64,000 nt of DNA from Spartobacteria bacterium UBA695 (GCA_002298145.1 DBMP01000009.1:12846-76845); one strand, 5' to 3'; numbered from the stretch's first letter, positions 7,381-16,745 are shown. A program made the numbers and translations. Notes: a model not told the origin generated them from the sequence alone.

Positions 7381-9552
7381 CTACAAGGTTTGGGTAACTT
7401 TCTCGAGCGTGTAGCACTCGATGATGTCACCGGTTTCGTATTCGGTATAATCGCCCAGTTTGATGCCGCATTCCAGTCCGGTACGGACTTCTTTCACGTC
7501 GTCCTGGAAGCGGCGTAGGGTGGCGATGTTGCCATCGTAAACGGCCTGGCGGCGGCGAAGCACGCGCGCCCGGGCAGTGCGGGCGATGCGTCCGTCGGTG
7601 ACGGAGCACCCGGCGACGACGCCCTTGGTGAGTTCAAACACCTGCTTGACCTCGGCGTGGCCGATGACGCTTTCGCGCAGTTCGGGCTCGAGGAGGCCGG
7701 CCATGGCTTCTTTCACCTGGTCGAGGAGTTCGTAAATGATCGAGTAGAGCTTGATCTGCACCTGCTCGCGCTTGGCGGCGGCGGCGGCGGTGTTCTCGAC
7801 CTTCACGCCGAAGCCGATGATGACGGCGTTGGACGCGGTGGCGAGCAGTACGTCGCTCTCGGAGATCGGCCCCACGGCGGAGTGGATGACAACCAGGGAG
7901 ACTTTCTTGGACTCGATCAGGCTGAGCGAGGCGACCAGCGCTTCGAGGGAGCCCTGCACGTCGGCTTTGAGGACGATGCGCAGTTCCTTCTTGGCGTCGG
8001 CGGCGAGGCTGGCGAAGAGGTTTTCCAGCGTGGCACGGCCGCCGCGCGGGGTGGCCAGCTTTTCCTCGCGCTGTTCGGCTAGGCGCTCTTCGGAAAGGGC
8101 TTTGGCGGCCTTGTCGTTCTCCATGACGAGCAGTTCGTCGCCCGCGTTGGGCAGACCGGCGAAGCCGAGGACCTGCACGGGGGTGGAGGGTCCGGCGAGT
8201 TTGACGTTCTTGCCCTTGTCGTTGATGAGCGATTTGACCTTGCCGGAGTAGTTGCCGCAGATGAAGGGCTCGCCGACTTTAAGGGTGCCCATGCGCACGA
8301 GTACGGTGGCGGTGGGGCCGCGGCCGGGTTCGACCCGGGCTTCGATGACGGTCCCGCGCGGTTCGGCGGACGGGCTGGCTTTGAGTTCCAGGATTTCCGC
8401 CTGGAGCAGGATCATTTCCAGAAGGGCGTCGATGCCGGTGCCTTTGACGGCGGAAACGGGACAGGTGATGGTCTCGCCACCCCAGTCTTCGGGCGTGAGG
8501 CCCTTTTCCTGAAGCTGGCCTTTGACACGGTCGACGTTGGCGCCGGGGAGGTCGATTTTGTTGATGGCAACAATGATCGGCACTTCGGCGGCCTTGGCGT
8601 GGTTGAGCGCCTCGACGGTCTGCGGCATGATGCCGTCATCGGCGGCGACGACCAGGACGACGATGTCCGTGACGTTGGCGCCACGGGCACGCATCGCGGT
8701 GAAAGCCGCGTGGCCCGGGGTGTCGAGGAAGGTGATCGGGTGGCCGTTGTGGTCGACGGTGTAAGCGCCGATGTGCTGGGTGATGCCGCCCGCTTCGCCC
8801 GCTGCGACGCGGGATTTGCGGATGAAGTCCATCAGCGAGGTCTTGCCGTGGTCGACGTGGCCCATGAAGGTCACGATCGGGGCGCGCAGCTTGAGCTCTT
8901 CTTTCTTGGGAGGAGGCGGGGGCTTGGGCGCTTCGACGACCGGCTCGGGCTTGTGCACTCCGCCGCCTTCTTTGCGCTTCTCGCGCTCGAAGACGAAGCC
9001 GTGCCTTTTACACAGATTGGCGGCGATGTCGGGCTCCAGCGTGTGGTTGATGGCCGCGAAAATGTTCATGTCCATCAGCTCGGAGATCAGCTGGAAGGGC
9101 TTGAGGCCCAGCTGGTTGGCCAGCTCCTTGACGATGATCGGCGGCTTGATGTGGATGCGTTTCTCGTCCGGGACGAGCTCCTCGGGAGCAGGGGCCGGGG
9201 CGGCGGGCTCAGCCGGGACTTCCGCCACGGGGGCGGGCTCGGGCTCGACGGGTTCCGGCGCGGGCTCGGGCTGCGCGGGGGCGAGAATGCGGGAAATGGG
9301 AGGAAGTGCGGAGAAGGGCTTGAAGCCGGAGCCGGTGCTGGCGGCGCGACGGCGGGCGGGCTTGGGCCCATCGATGAGCGAGACGGTCTCGGGAGGAGCG
9401 GGCTTCGGTTCGACAGGGGCTTTCGGCTCGACGGCGGCCTCCGGTTTCTGCGGGCTGCCCGAGGGACGCGGATGTGCGCCGCCGCCTCCCGTGTTTTTGC
9501 GGGGTGCGGGACGTCTTGCGCCTTGGGAATTGGGTGTTGCTCGGGTTGCCAT
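7381..9552 (-). CDS. infB: Translation initiation factor IF-2
   Basis: This 723-residue GTPase delivers initiator tRNA to the 30S subunit. A Pro/Ala/Glu-rich disordered N-terminus of about 130 residues precedes a single IF2-N domain (KRIHIKPPIIVKELANQLG). The G domain follows, with GHVDHGKTSL near residue 229, DTPGHAAF and NKIDLPG. The C-terminal domains II to IV are complete, ending with GDIIECYTLEKV. The protein is short compared with the 850-1000 residues of many relatives because the N-terminal part is compact. It lies 30 bases after nusA. No Shine-Dalgarno site precedes the ATG. Confidence 0.97.
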   Translation of the reverse strand: MATRATPNSQGARRPAPRKNTGGGGAHPRPSGSPQKPEAAVEPKAPVEPKPAPPETVSLIDGPKPARRRAASTGSGFKPFSALPPISRILAPAQPEPAPEPVEPEPAPVAEVPAEPAAPAPAPEELVPDEKRIHIKPPIIVKELANQLGLKPFQLISELMDMNIFAAINHTLEPDIAANLCKRHGFVFEREKRKEGGGVHKPEPVVEAPKPPPPPKKEELKLRAPIVTFMGHVDHGKTSLMDFIRKSRVAAGEAGGITQHIGAYTVDHNGHPITFLDTPGHAAFTAMRARGANVTDIVVLVVAADDGIMPQTVEALNHAKAAEVPIIVAINKIDLPGANVDRVKGQLQEKGLTPEDWGGETITCPVSAVKGTGIDALLEMILLQAEILELKASPSAEPRGTVIEARVEPGRGPTATVLVRMGTLKVGEPFICGNYSGKVKSLINDKGKNVKLAGPSTPVQVLGFAGLPNAGDELLVMENDKAAKALSEERLAEQREEKLATPRGGRATLENLFASLAADAKKELRIVLKADVQGSLEALVASLSLIESKKVSLVVIHSAVGPISESDVLLATASNAVIIGFGVKVENTAAAAAKREQVQIKLYSIIYELLDQVKEAMAGLLEPELRESVIGHAEVKQVFELTKGVVAGCSVTDGRIARTARARVLRRRQAVYDGNIATLRRFQDDVKEVRTGLECGIKLGDYTEYETGDIIECYTLEKVTQTL

Positions 9553-9582
9553 TATTAATTCTAAAAAATACGGAGGGCTCGA

Positions 9583-10845
9583 CTAAGGTTTAGCCGCCCC
9601 CTTTTGATATTCGCTCTGGGCCGCGTTGTAAATAGCCGCTGCCTGCTCCAGATCGACTCCGGTGGCGTCAGCGATGTCCTGGGGTTCGGCCCCCACGATC
9701 ACTTCGGCGCTGTTCATGCCCGCTGTAATAAGCTTGCGGGCAATGGGTTCGTCGATTTTCAGGGAGGCGGCCAGCGCGCTCGCGGCCTTGGAGACGCTCT
9801 GGGCGAACGCTTCTTTGGCGGTTTCGTCTTTTTCGATGTTGATCTCCCAGCCCAGGAGGCGGGAGGTCAGGCGGGCGTTCTGCCCGCGTTTGCCGATGGC
9901 CAGCGAGAGCTGGTCCTCGTCGACGCGAAGCGCCACGGCTTTCTTGACGGGGTCGAGGGTGACGCTCTTGATTTTGGCCGGTTTAAGGGCTTCAAGGACG
10001 AATTCCTTCACATCGGCGCTCCAACGGATGATGTCCACTTTCTCGTTGTTGAGTTCGCGGACGATGTTCTTGACGCGGGAGCCCTTCATGCCGACGCACG
10101 CGCCGACCGGGTCCACTTTGTCATTGGCGCTGTGGACGGCGATCTTGGTGCGATAGCCGGCCTCGCGGGCGATGCCCCGGATCTCGACGGTCTTGTCGGC
10201 GATTTCGCTAACTTCCGTTTCAAAGAGGCGGCGGACGAAGTTGGGGTGGCTGCGGGAAAGGATGATCTCGGGGCCGCGCGGGCCGACCTCGACGGCGACG
10301 ACGTACGCACGAATGCGGTCGCCCACGTTGTAGTCTTCGGTCTGGACGCGTTCGCGCGAGGGCATGACGGCCTCGAATTTGCCGAGGTCGACGATGACAT
10401 CCGAGCGCTCGAAACGGCGCACGGTGCCGCTGACGATCTCTCCGGCGCGGTCCTTGAACTCGTCGTAGACCATCTCCTTCTCCGCCTGGCGGATGCGCTG
10501 CATCATGGCCTGCTTGGCGGTCTGGGCGGCGATGCGGCCGAAATTCTTGGGCGTGACCTCGACTTCGAGCGATTCGCCGAGCTCGGCCGAGGGCTTGAGG
10601 GTCCGCGCCTTGGTCAATGCGATCTCGTCGTGGGGGTTCTGGACGTTCTCCACTACCACCAGGTTCGCCAAAGCACGGATTTCCCCGGTCTTGCCATCGA
10701 CTTCGATACGCAATTCCCGGGCGGGTCCGATCGCTTTTTTGGACGCGGAGAGAAGGGCATTCTGCACGGCCTCTACGAGCACCTCGCGCTTAATGCCTTT
10801 CTCGCGTTCAAAATAATCCAAGCCTGAAATGAGATCGCTGTTCAT
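9583..10845 (-). CDS. nusA: Transcription termination/antitermination factor NusA
   Basis: This 420-residue protein binds RNA polymerase and nascent RNA, modulating pausing, termination and antitermination. The N-terminal domain (LISGLDYFEREKGI) is followed by an S1 domain (GEIVSGTVRRFERSDVIVDLG) near residue 135. The KH1 and KH2 domains follow, with DPVGACVGMKGSRV near 240 and LSLAIGKRGQNARL near 310. A short C-terminal helical domain resembles one acidic repeat. The ATG at 10845 is preferred over the longer frame to 10944, which adds non-homologous residues and runs into the promoter. The sequence just before the start is GTTTTTTT with no Shine-Dalgarno. No rimP gene precedes it, unlike the usual arrangement. 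Confidence 0.96.
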   Translation of the reverse strand: MNSDLISGLDYFEREKGIKREVLVEAVQNALLSASKKAIGPARELRIEVDGKTGEIRALANLVVVENVQNPHDEIALTKARTLKPSAELGESLEVEVTPKNFGRIAAQTAKQAMMQRIRQAEKEMVYDEFKDRAGEIVSGTVRRFERSDVIVDLGKFEAVMPSRERVQTEDYNVGDRIRAYVVAVEVGPRGPEIILSRSHPNFVRRLFETEVSEIADKTVEIRGIAREAGYRTKIAVHSANDKVDPVGACVGMKGSRVKNIVRELNNEKVDIIRWSADVKEFVLEALKPAKIKSVTLDPVKKAVALRVDEDQLSLAIGKRGQNARLTSRLLGWEINIEKDETAKEAFAQSVSKAASALAASLKIDEPIARKLITAGMNSAEVIVGAEPQDIADATGVDLEQAAAIYNAAQSEYQKGAAKP

Positions 10846-10867
10846 AAAAAAACGGGATATCCGGAGA

Positions 10868-10895
10868 CAAAAAAGAGTGGGGGGTAAGCCCACTC
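10868..10895 (-). terminator. Terminator-like hairpin in the nusA leader (putative attenuator)
   Basis: On the minus strand the perfect 7-base arms GAGTGGG and CCCACTC surround a 7-base loop and are followed by TTTTTTG. It lies 22 bases before the nusA ATG and downstream of a good promoter, so it would terminate the nusA transcript before the gene. A role in controlling nusA expression fits better than a role in ending the upstream gene. Confidence 0.6.
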
Positions 10896-10915
10896 GCGCT
10901 TCGAATAACTTGTCA

Positions 10916-10944
10916 ATCCTAGAAGCGTTCCTCCCTACCGTCAA
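10916..10944 (-). promoter_or_regulatory. Sigma70-type promoter for the nusA operon
   Basis: On the minus strand, TTGACG (10939-10944) and TAGGAT (10916-10921) are separated by exactly 17 bases. Transcription would begin near 10909, giving a leader of about 63 bases that contains the hairpin at 10868-10895. Confidence 0.55.
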
Positions 10945-10969
10945 GCAGAGAAGAACGCCGGGGGATTCA

Positions 10970-12364
10970 TTAGGAAAATTGTTCCCCCGAATCGACCCAC
11001 TTCCCTAACCGTAATGGCAAGGGGCACCGGGCGCAATCTCCTTCGCATGCCAGGCAGAAGTCTTCGTAGAGCTGGAGGAGGCCCTGCTGGGTGACGGCCT
11101 GGCGGGTGAGCCGCCGCACGATGGGCCCGGCCCCGAAGAGGCGGCGGGCGGCCAGGTCGACGCGCCGGTTGGATGCCGGGGCGGGGAGCTGGCGGTAGGT
11201 TTCCCAAAAGTCCGGGGCGGCGGCCAGGGCCCCGGGGAAAAAGACGTTGAGGAGGAGGTCGGTAACGCGGTTTTCGCCCACCAGGGCCATGCGGGAACGG
11301 GAGCGGGGGGATTTCAGCGTATAGTGCCAGTCCCAGTACGGTTCGCTGAGCTGGCTGAAGAAATGGCGCACTCCGGCGATGTTCCCGGACCCGGCGAGCG
11401 CCTCCAGGACGGGCCAGTGCCGGACGATCTCGGCGAGCGCGGCGACGCGGCGCTGGGGGTGGTTGACGGGGCGCACCCCCCGGAAGTTCCAGAGGGCGGC
11501 GGGGACGGTCAGGCGGTCGAACTCGGTGCGGCGGGGCCACCAGCGGGCCCAGACGTCGCGCAGGTAGCTGCGGGTGTCGCCCGGCAGGGGCTGGAAGTCG
11601 GTAAGCCCCAGGAAGCCGCTTCCGGCGAAGAGGATCGGCTCGATCTCGCCCCGTTCGCCGCGCAGCAGGCTGAGGGGGAAGCGCTGGGCCAGGAGGGTAA
11701 AGGGGAGCTTATTATTCCGGTAGCCGAGCGCCTCGGCAATGCCCTGGTAGAGGGCCTCGGAGGGGCCGAAGATCTCCTCCAGGCGCTTGAGCCTCGCGGC
11801 TTTTTTACAAAGGCGGAACTGCGCCGCCGCTTCGACAAGCTCCTCGGCACGGGCGGGCGGCATCTCGGCAAAAAGGCCCCGGCAGGCGGTGCATTCGCTG
11901 TTTGTGGGCTCGACGGGCGGGTATTCGAAGCGGGCGGTATCGAGCCAGACCTGCGGGACCTCGCGACCCAGGCGCGTGCAGGAGGCGGGCAGGAGCTGAC
12001 CCCGTTCGTGGGCGGGGTGGCTGGCGAAGACGTGCAGGATCGTCCCCTCGTACTCCGGGCTGGCGGCGGCCTCGGCATCCCACGCCTCGGCGCTGGCATG
12101 GACCACGACGCCGCCTCGTACGCGGGTGGAGCCAAAGGTAATCTCGGCATCAATAAAGTGGGGCCCGGCCCCGGCGTTCCAGCGGCCAAAGCGCTCAATG
12201 CGCAGCGGGGCTCGCGTAGTGGAGAGGAATTCGCGCCCGAACTCCCCGGCCAGCCAGAGCGTCTGCAACTCGACCTCCGGCAGCTCTCTGGGAGCGCGAA
12301 GCGTCGCGGCTTCGGCAACGAAGCCCTCTTCCCTCCATCGGGCATAGCGATCAGCGAGTTCCAT
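10970..12364 (-). CDS. DUF2851 family protein
   Basis: This 464-residue protein matches the DUF2851 family, known from Bacteroidota and Verrucomicrobiota and of unknown function. Typical features are the N-terminal LQTLWLAGEFG segment, the RWNAGAGPHFIDAEI motif near residue 60 with its charged residues, and VVHASAEAWD near 88. A C-terminal cysteine-rich signature, CLACEGDCARCPL, lies near 440 and could bind metal. DUF2851 proteins have been noted to resemble nucleases, but I cannot show activity. It is transcribed towards nusA, with the nusA promoter starting 25 bases beyond its stop codon. Confidence 0.85.
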   Translation of the reverse strand: MELADRYARWREEGFVAEAATLRAPRELPEVELQTLWLAGEFGREFLSTTRAPLRIERFGRWNAGAGPHFIDAEITFGSTRVRGGVVVHASAEAWDAEAAASPEYEGTILHVFASHPAHERGQLLPASCTRLGREVPQVWLDTARFEYPPVEPTNSECTACRGLFAEMPPARAEELVEAAAQFRLCKKAARLKRLEEIFGPSEALYQGIAEALGYRNNKLPFTLLAQRFPLSLLRGERGEIEPILFAGSGFLGLTDFQPLPGDTRSYLRDVWARWWPRRTEFDRLTVPAALWNFRGVRPVNHPQRRVAALAEIVRHWPVLEALAGSGNIAGVRHFFSQLSEPYWDWHYTLKSPRSRSRMALVGENRVTDLLLNVFFPGALAAAPDFWETYRQLPAPASNRRVDLAARRLFGAGPIVRRLTRQAVTQQGLLQLYEDFCLACEGDCARCPLPLRLGKWVDSGEQFS

Positions 12365-12460
12365 TTGAGCCCGGCAGGTTAACGCGCCCGCCGCCCCGAT
12401 GGAAAGCCCGCAATCGTTTGCCCTTTTCTCCCCTGCCCCGGGGCGGGTACTCTTGCGGCG

Positions 12461-14146
12461 ATGAAACGGATATTGCTCTCGGTTCTGATGGCCATCGGCT
12501 TGCTACAACCCGTTTTGGGCGAACCGGGCTGGAACCCGGATGAGGTGAAGAAGAAAGCCGTTGAACTGCTTAAGGCCGAGGATTTTGCAGCGCTGGACAC
12601 CCTGGCTGCCACGATCCGACAACAAGGCTATGACATCCGGCAAAGCTACCCCGAATTACGCGGGTTTTATTCGGCTTTCGATGTCAAAGAGGGGGCTAAC
12701 GAGCGCGAATGGCTCGACCAGCAGGGGAAACTGACCCGTTGGTCCCAGGTCCGGCCTGAGTCGCTTGCCGCTAAAATCGCCCTTGCCAACTGGTACCTCA
12801 ACTACGGCTGGAAAGCCCGGGGCACAGCCTACGCGAACCAGGTTTCCGACGAAGGCTGGAAGCTCATGCGCGAACGCCTCCACCAAAGCGCGCAAATCCT
12901 GAAAAGCGTGCCGGAGGGCATGGTGGACGACCCGGAATACTACCGCACCTGGATTTACCTCGAAACCGAGCCGGGCGAGAGCAACGCCGATTGCGGCAAA
13001 ACGGCGGTCATCAAGGGGAGCAACCTGGCCAAGGAATACTACCCGCTTTATAGTGACCGGGCTTATTTTCTCCTGCCAAAATGGTTCGGGAATCCGGGGG
13101 ACTGGGAGCGTTTCCTCCTCAACACGGCCAATTCGTTTTCCGGCGAGAAGGGGGACATCCTATACGCCCGGATCGCCCGGGCCGAGGCGCACCATTACGG
13201 GGAGAACTTCTTCAAGGAATCCCAGGCAGACTATGCGCGGATCAAGCGCGGCTACCTCGCGGGAGCGGTTTACCATAACGCGAACGACCGGCCATCGGAC
13301 CTGAGCAACCTCGCCTACCTGGCCACGATCCAGGGCGACAACGCCACCGCCGTGAAACTCCTGCTGGACTTGGGGGGCTCCGTTTATCGCAGCGCCTTCG
13401 GGACCGATGACAATTTCAACCGGCTGCGCAAGGCCAGCGGTGCCGAAGCGATCATCAACAAGGCCCTGGAAGCCGAGCGTTCGGGGAAACTGGACGAGGC
13501 GGAAAAGCAGTTCCTTTCGTTCCATCCAGACCTCTCGACGAGCTCCTGGATGATTTCTTTCTATATAAGAGAAGGCATGGAGGCCAAGCTGCGGCCCCTG
13601 CGGTTTAGTGACCAGCAGTCCTTTGCGCAGATTCTGGACGCCGATCCCTCCACCACCAGCGACATCAACACGCTCGCTGAACTCTCAAAGCTCGCCCCCC
13701 TGGTCGGCCAATGGGAGAAAGCGGAGGCGGCGGGAAATGCCTTCAACCAGAAGCGCGGGTTTAATCTCATCGGGAAAAACGCGCTCTGGATCTGCGCGCT
13801 CCACAAGGGCAACCGGGAAGGAACGGACGCCGCCCGGCAGCAATTCCTGGAGCTCAAGACCAACCGCCCCGCTTATCTCGCGGCCCAGGCCCTCGTGGCC
13901 GGGACCAAAACCTGGGAAGAAACCCGGGCCGAGCTGAAGCCAACCGATGTCTACACCCCCCAGGCAGTGACAGCCATCGCCCTTCATTATTATTCCATCG
14001 GGCAAACCGCAACGGCGCATCAGGTGATTGAGGAAATGCTGCCGGTTTGCCAGGAGACGATCGAAAAACGGCTCCTCGAAAGTCTCCTTTACGGCTCGCT
14101 TGGCCGCTCGCTGGCGCAGGGCACCTCACCGGCTCCCGGCCGCTGA
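12461..14146 (+). CDS. Secreted helical-repeat protein, function unknown
   Basis: This 561-residue protein has a clear signal peptide (MKRILLSVLMAIGLLQPVLG, cleaved before EPGWN). The rest is helical, with TPR/SEL-like stretches: AKIALANWYLNYGWKARGTA near residue 105, SNLAYLATIQGDNATAVKLL near 285, and TAIALHYYSIGQTATAHQVI near 507. I do not recognise a named family; DUF4034-like TPR proteins of Verrucomicrobiota have a similar shape. It is divergent from the DUF2851 gene, with 96 bases between them. Its last 21 bases overlap the end of the convergent TIGR03790 gene. Confidence 0.75.
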   Translation: MKRILLSVLMAIGLLQPVLGEPGWNPDEVKKKAVELLKAEDFAALDTLAATIRQQGYDIRQSYPELRGFYSAFDVKEGANEREWLDQQGKLTRWSQVRPESLAAKIALANWYLNYGWKARGTAYANQVSDEGWKLMRERLHQSAQILKSVPEGMVDDPEYYRTWIYLETEPGESNADCGKTAVIKGSNLAKEYYPLYSDRAYFLLPKWFGNPGDWERFLLNTANSFSGEKGDILYARIARAEAHHYGENFFKESQADYARIKRGYLAGAVYHNANDRPSDLSNLAYLATIQGDNATAVKLLLDLGGSVYRSAFGTDDNFNRLRKASGAEAIINKALEAERSGKLDEAEKQFLSFHPDLSTSSWMISFYIREGMEAKLRPLRFSDQQSFAQILDADPSTTSDINTLAELSKLAPLVGQWEKAEAAGNAFNQKRGFNLIGKNALWICALHKGNREGTDAARQQFLELKTNRPAYLAAQALVAGTKTWEETRAELKPTDVYTPQAVTAIALHYYSIGQTATAHQVIEEMLPVCQETIEKRLLESLLYGSLGRSLAQGTSPAPGR

Positions 14147-15955
14147 AGCAGCCGGGCTCGGCGGGGGCGGCGGGGCCAGCTCCAGCTCGATGGACCGCAG
14201 CAGCGCCGCCGGGCCGGGTTGCCAGGGTTCCCCCAACCCCTTGCGAACCAGCGCCAGGGCGTCGGCGTTTTTTTCCTGTGAGCGCAGGAGGCTGATCTCG
14301 TGCAGCAGGCACCGCAAGCGACCCGATTCCTCGCGGTAGGCAGCGCGGGCCTGCTCCCAGGAGGCCAACGCCCCCCGGGGGTTGCGCGCCTGCACTTGCA
14401 GCAGGCCCAGGTCCTCCCAGAGGAGCCCACTCTTCAGGCTCTTGGCGCGGGTGGAGAGCCAGCTTTCGCCGATCTTCGGGTCGCTGCCCCAGTGGAGCGC
14501 CCCCTCGGCCACGACGCCAAACTCGGCGTAGTCCACCGGCGGCTTGCGGCCCGCCTGGCGCGCGGCAAAGGGGCGGTAGAGGGGGTCGCCGATGAAGGTG
14601 GACATCCACGAGAGCACCGGTTGGGCGGCGTAGGCGGCGTCGCCGAAGCAGGCACCGCCCGCAAGCTGCTCCTCCAGGGTGTCGGGCCGGGTGGTGAAGG
14701 TCAGGTAGGGCTCGTAGACGTTGCCGAAGGTCACGGCGGCCCCGTGCTCCAGGAGCGGCGCGCACCAGCCTTGCAACGGCTCGCGCAGGGAGGTGGCGCT
14801 AAAGGAATGGAGGTGAAAGGCGATGGCCCCGGGGGCGAATTTCACCGCCGGGTTCCGGAAAACGCCCTCGACTCCGCCCGCGTACCACCCGAGGTAAACC
14901 GCCGCGCGGGTCAGCGGGTAGTTCTCGGGAAAGAGGGCGGGCCGGTTATCAATCACGCAAGGGAAGCCCTGGGCAAAGAGGTTCCCGGCGGCCTGCCGGA
15001 ACCATTCGTCCCCCTGGCCGAAGGCCCCTTCGGTGATCCCGCGCGAATCGACGTAGGCGAAGCCCCAGAGGCCCTCTTTTTCGGCCTCCAGGCTGTCGCG
15101 GATCATCCGGCGCACGGTATCGGGCGTGGCGGCGTCCAGGCGGCAGACGCGCAGCAGCCACTGTGAGGCGGGGTTGCTCGCGTGGCCGGGGCGGATAAAG
15201 GCGGGGTTTTCGACAAAGCCCGAGATCTGCCGGGAGCCGAGCCCGAGGGTGGCCAGCTCGGAATCGACTGAGGCCTCGTTGTGGTTTAAGGCAGGCTGGG
15301 CGGGCTTGTCGCCCGGGTAATCCGCCACGGGGGCAATCTTGAGCGGCACGCCCCGGATGAGGGCGACGTAGCGGATGCGGCTGGCGACGACCTGGCCGGA
15401 GTCGATATCGGCCTCGGTTTTCCACCACCCCTTGGCGAGGAAGGCCCGGCGCAACGGCCCGGCAATGGCGTCGTCGTAATCCTGGCGCGAGATGGTTTCC
15501 GCCGTGGGGCAGGTGACCGCGATAACGTGGTCCAGCGGGATATTGCGCTGGGTGGCGTAGAAGCTGGCCAGGGGGAGCGAGGCGGGGTCGGCCTGGTTAA
15601 AGACCACGACCGTCGCCTGGGCCTCCGGGGTGGGCGGCGGCGCGGCTTGCAGCGGCAGGGCGGCGCTGAGGAAGCAAAAGGCAAAGACGCGGAGACACGG
15701 AGACGCGGAGAAGGCGCTTCCACGCCGGGGGGCGGAAGGGCGTTCTTCTTCCTCGTTACGAATCTCCAGATTCGTAACGCCTCTGTCTGCGAAACTCTGT
15801 TTCGAAAAGGTGGGCCACACTGCCAGCGCGCGGTTCCGGAAACTGGAGTTTCCAAGACACTTGCGTTCCCCATCTGGAGATTGGGAACGAGAAAACAAGA
15901 GAGCCAGCGCCAACGGCTTCCATCCTTTGCGCTTTTGCTTCTTTGCGTGAGTCAT
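14126..15955 (-). CDS. TIGR03790 family secreted protein with repeat-derived N-terminus
   Basis: This 609-residue protein has the TIGR03790 core, found in Verrucomicrobiota, Acidobacteria and relatives and of unknown function. Signatures are VVVFNQADPASLPLASFYA, IPLDHVIAVTCP, IRYVALIRGVPLKI and YLGWYAGGVEGVF. A TPR-like tail follows after about residue 480. The true core begins near residue 110. The first 105 residues, including the ATG at 15955, are encoded by inserted repeats (see the repeat entry), and the hydrophobic run FAFCFLSAALPLQA probably acts as the signal peptide. No other in-frame ATG exists upstream of the core, so the natural start may be lost or may be a GTG within the repeats. 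Confidence 0.82.
   Translation of the reverse strand: MTHAKKQKRKGWKPLALALLFSRSQSPDGERKCLGNSSFRNRALAVWPTFSKQSFADRGVTNLEIRNEEEERPSAPRRGSAFSASPCLRVFAFCFLSAALPLQAAPPPTPEAQATVVVFNQADPASLPLASFYATQRNIPLDHVIAVTCPTAETISRQDYDDAIAGPLRRAFLAKGWWKTEADIDSGQVVASRIRYVALIRGVPLKIAPVADYPGDKPAQPALNHNEASVDSELATLGLGSRQISGFVENPAFIRPGHASNPASQWLLRVCRLDAATPDTVRRMIRDSLEAEKEGLWGFAYVDSRGITEGAFGQGDEWFRQAAGNLFAQGFPCVIDNRPALFPENYPLTRAAVYLGWYAGGVEGVFRNPAVKFAPGAIAFHLHSFSATSLREPLQGWCAPLLEHGAAVTFGNVYEPYLTFTTRPDTLEEQLAGGACFGDAAYAAQPVLSWMSTFIGDPLYRPFAARQAGRKPPVDYAEFGVVAEGALHWGSDPKIGESWLSTRAKSLKSGLLWEDLGLLQVQARNPRGALASWEQARAAYREESGRLRCLLHEISLLRSQEKNADALALVRKGLGEPWQPGPAALLRSIELELAPPPPPSPAASAAGSR
15671..15950. repeat. Composite palindromic repeat inserted in the 5' end of the TIGR03790 gene
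   Basis: The outer arms GAAGCAAAAG (15671-15680) and CTTTTGCTTC (15932-15941) are inverted and flanked by GCAAAG-type units related to the element at 5022. Between them lie four palindromes: 15755-15778 (11-base arms, 2-base loop), 15790-15804 (CGAAAC/GTTTCG), 15838-15853 (GGAAACT/AGTTTCC) and 15864-15889 (CGTTCCC/GGGAACG). Three share a CTGGAG/CTCCAG centre. All of it is translated in frame by the gene on the minus strand. Confidence 0.8.
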
Positions 15956-15959
15956 TTTT

Positions 15960-16745
15960 CTAGAACTTCAGCTTCAGCCCGTCGTAGGCCAGGCGCACGC
16001 CCGGTGGCAGGGCGGCCTCGGTCTCGGCGTGGCCGATTTCGTGGCAAAGGTGAGTGAACCAGGTGGCCCCGGGCCGGATGCGCGAGGAAAGAGCGAGGGC
16101 CTCCTGGTGGTTCATATGCGTCGGGTGCTCCCGGTGGCGCAGCGCGTCAACGATGAGCACCTCCACCCCCTGGAGCCGCTCTACGACCTCCTCCTCCACG
16201 CTTTTGCAGTCGCTCAGGTAGGCGGCGAGCTTGCGGCCGCCGCGCTCCATCAGGTAGCCAAAAGCCGGGGAGCGCCCGTGCGTCATCGGCAGCGGCGTGA
16301 GGGTCGTTTCGCCGATTTTGAAGGGCTGGAAGCTCTGCACAACGAGCGGTTTGGGCTTGATGTAGCCGGGGTAGAGGTTCTGGCCGTTGAAGGCGAAGAA
16401 GAAAATCCGCTTCAAATCCTGCATCGTCGCCAGGCCCGTGTAAATGGGCAGCCAGCGGTCGCCGCCGCAAAAACGGCGCAGATCGTCGAAGCCCATAATG
16501 TGGTCGGTATGGGCGTGGGTGTAGAGCACAGCATCCATGCGGCAAACTTTCTCTCGCAGGCACTGTAAGCGAAAATCAGGGCCCGTGTCGATCACCCAGG
16601 CGGCCTCGGGCGTTTCCACGTATACCGAGGAGCGGGTGCGGAAATCGCGCGGGTCCTCGGACGTACAAACAGGGCAATCGCAGGCGATCATCGGCACGCC
16701 CTGGGAAGTTCCCGATCCGAGGAAGGTAATTTGGAAGCTGTCCAT
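15960..16745 (-). CDS. MBL-fold metallo-hydrolase, PhnP-like phosphodiesterase
   Basis: This 261-residue protein starts MDSFQITFLGSGTSQGVPMI and carries the cysteine pair ACDCPVC near residue 23, typical of the PhnP/lipoyltransferase-associated branch that binds a structural zinc. The metal site HAHTDHIMG lies near residue 78. Further metal-binding positions are MTHGRSP, YLSDCKS and HLCHEIGHAET. PhnP hydrolyses cyclic ribose phosphates; several relatives act on other phosphodiesters, so the substrate is open. The ATG at 16745 is chosen over 16808 because homologues start there. It is divergent from recN, with 53 bases between starts. Confidence 0.88.
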   Translation of the reverse strand: MDSFQITFLGSGTSQGVPMIACDCPVCTSEDPRDFRTRSSVYVETPEAAWVIDTGPDFRLQCLREKVCRMDAVLYTHAHTDHIMGFDDLRRFCGGDRWLPIYTGLATMQDLKRIFFFAFNGQNLYPGYIKPKPLVVQSFQPFKIGETTLTPLPMTHGRSPAFGYLMERGGRKLAAYLSDCKSVEEEVVERLQGVEVLIVDALRHREHPTHMNHQEALALSSRIRPGATWFTHLCHEIGHAETEAALPPGVRLAYDGLKLKF

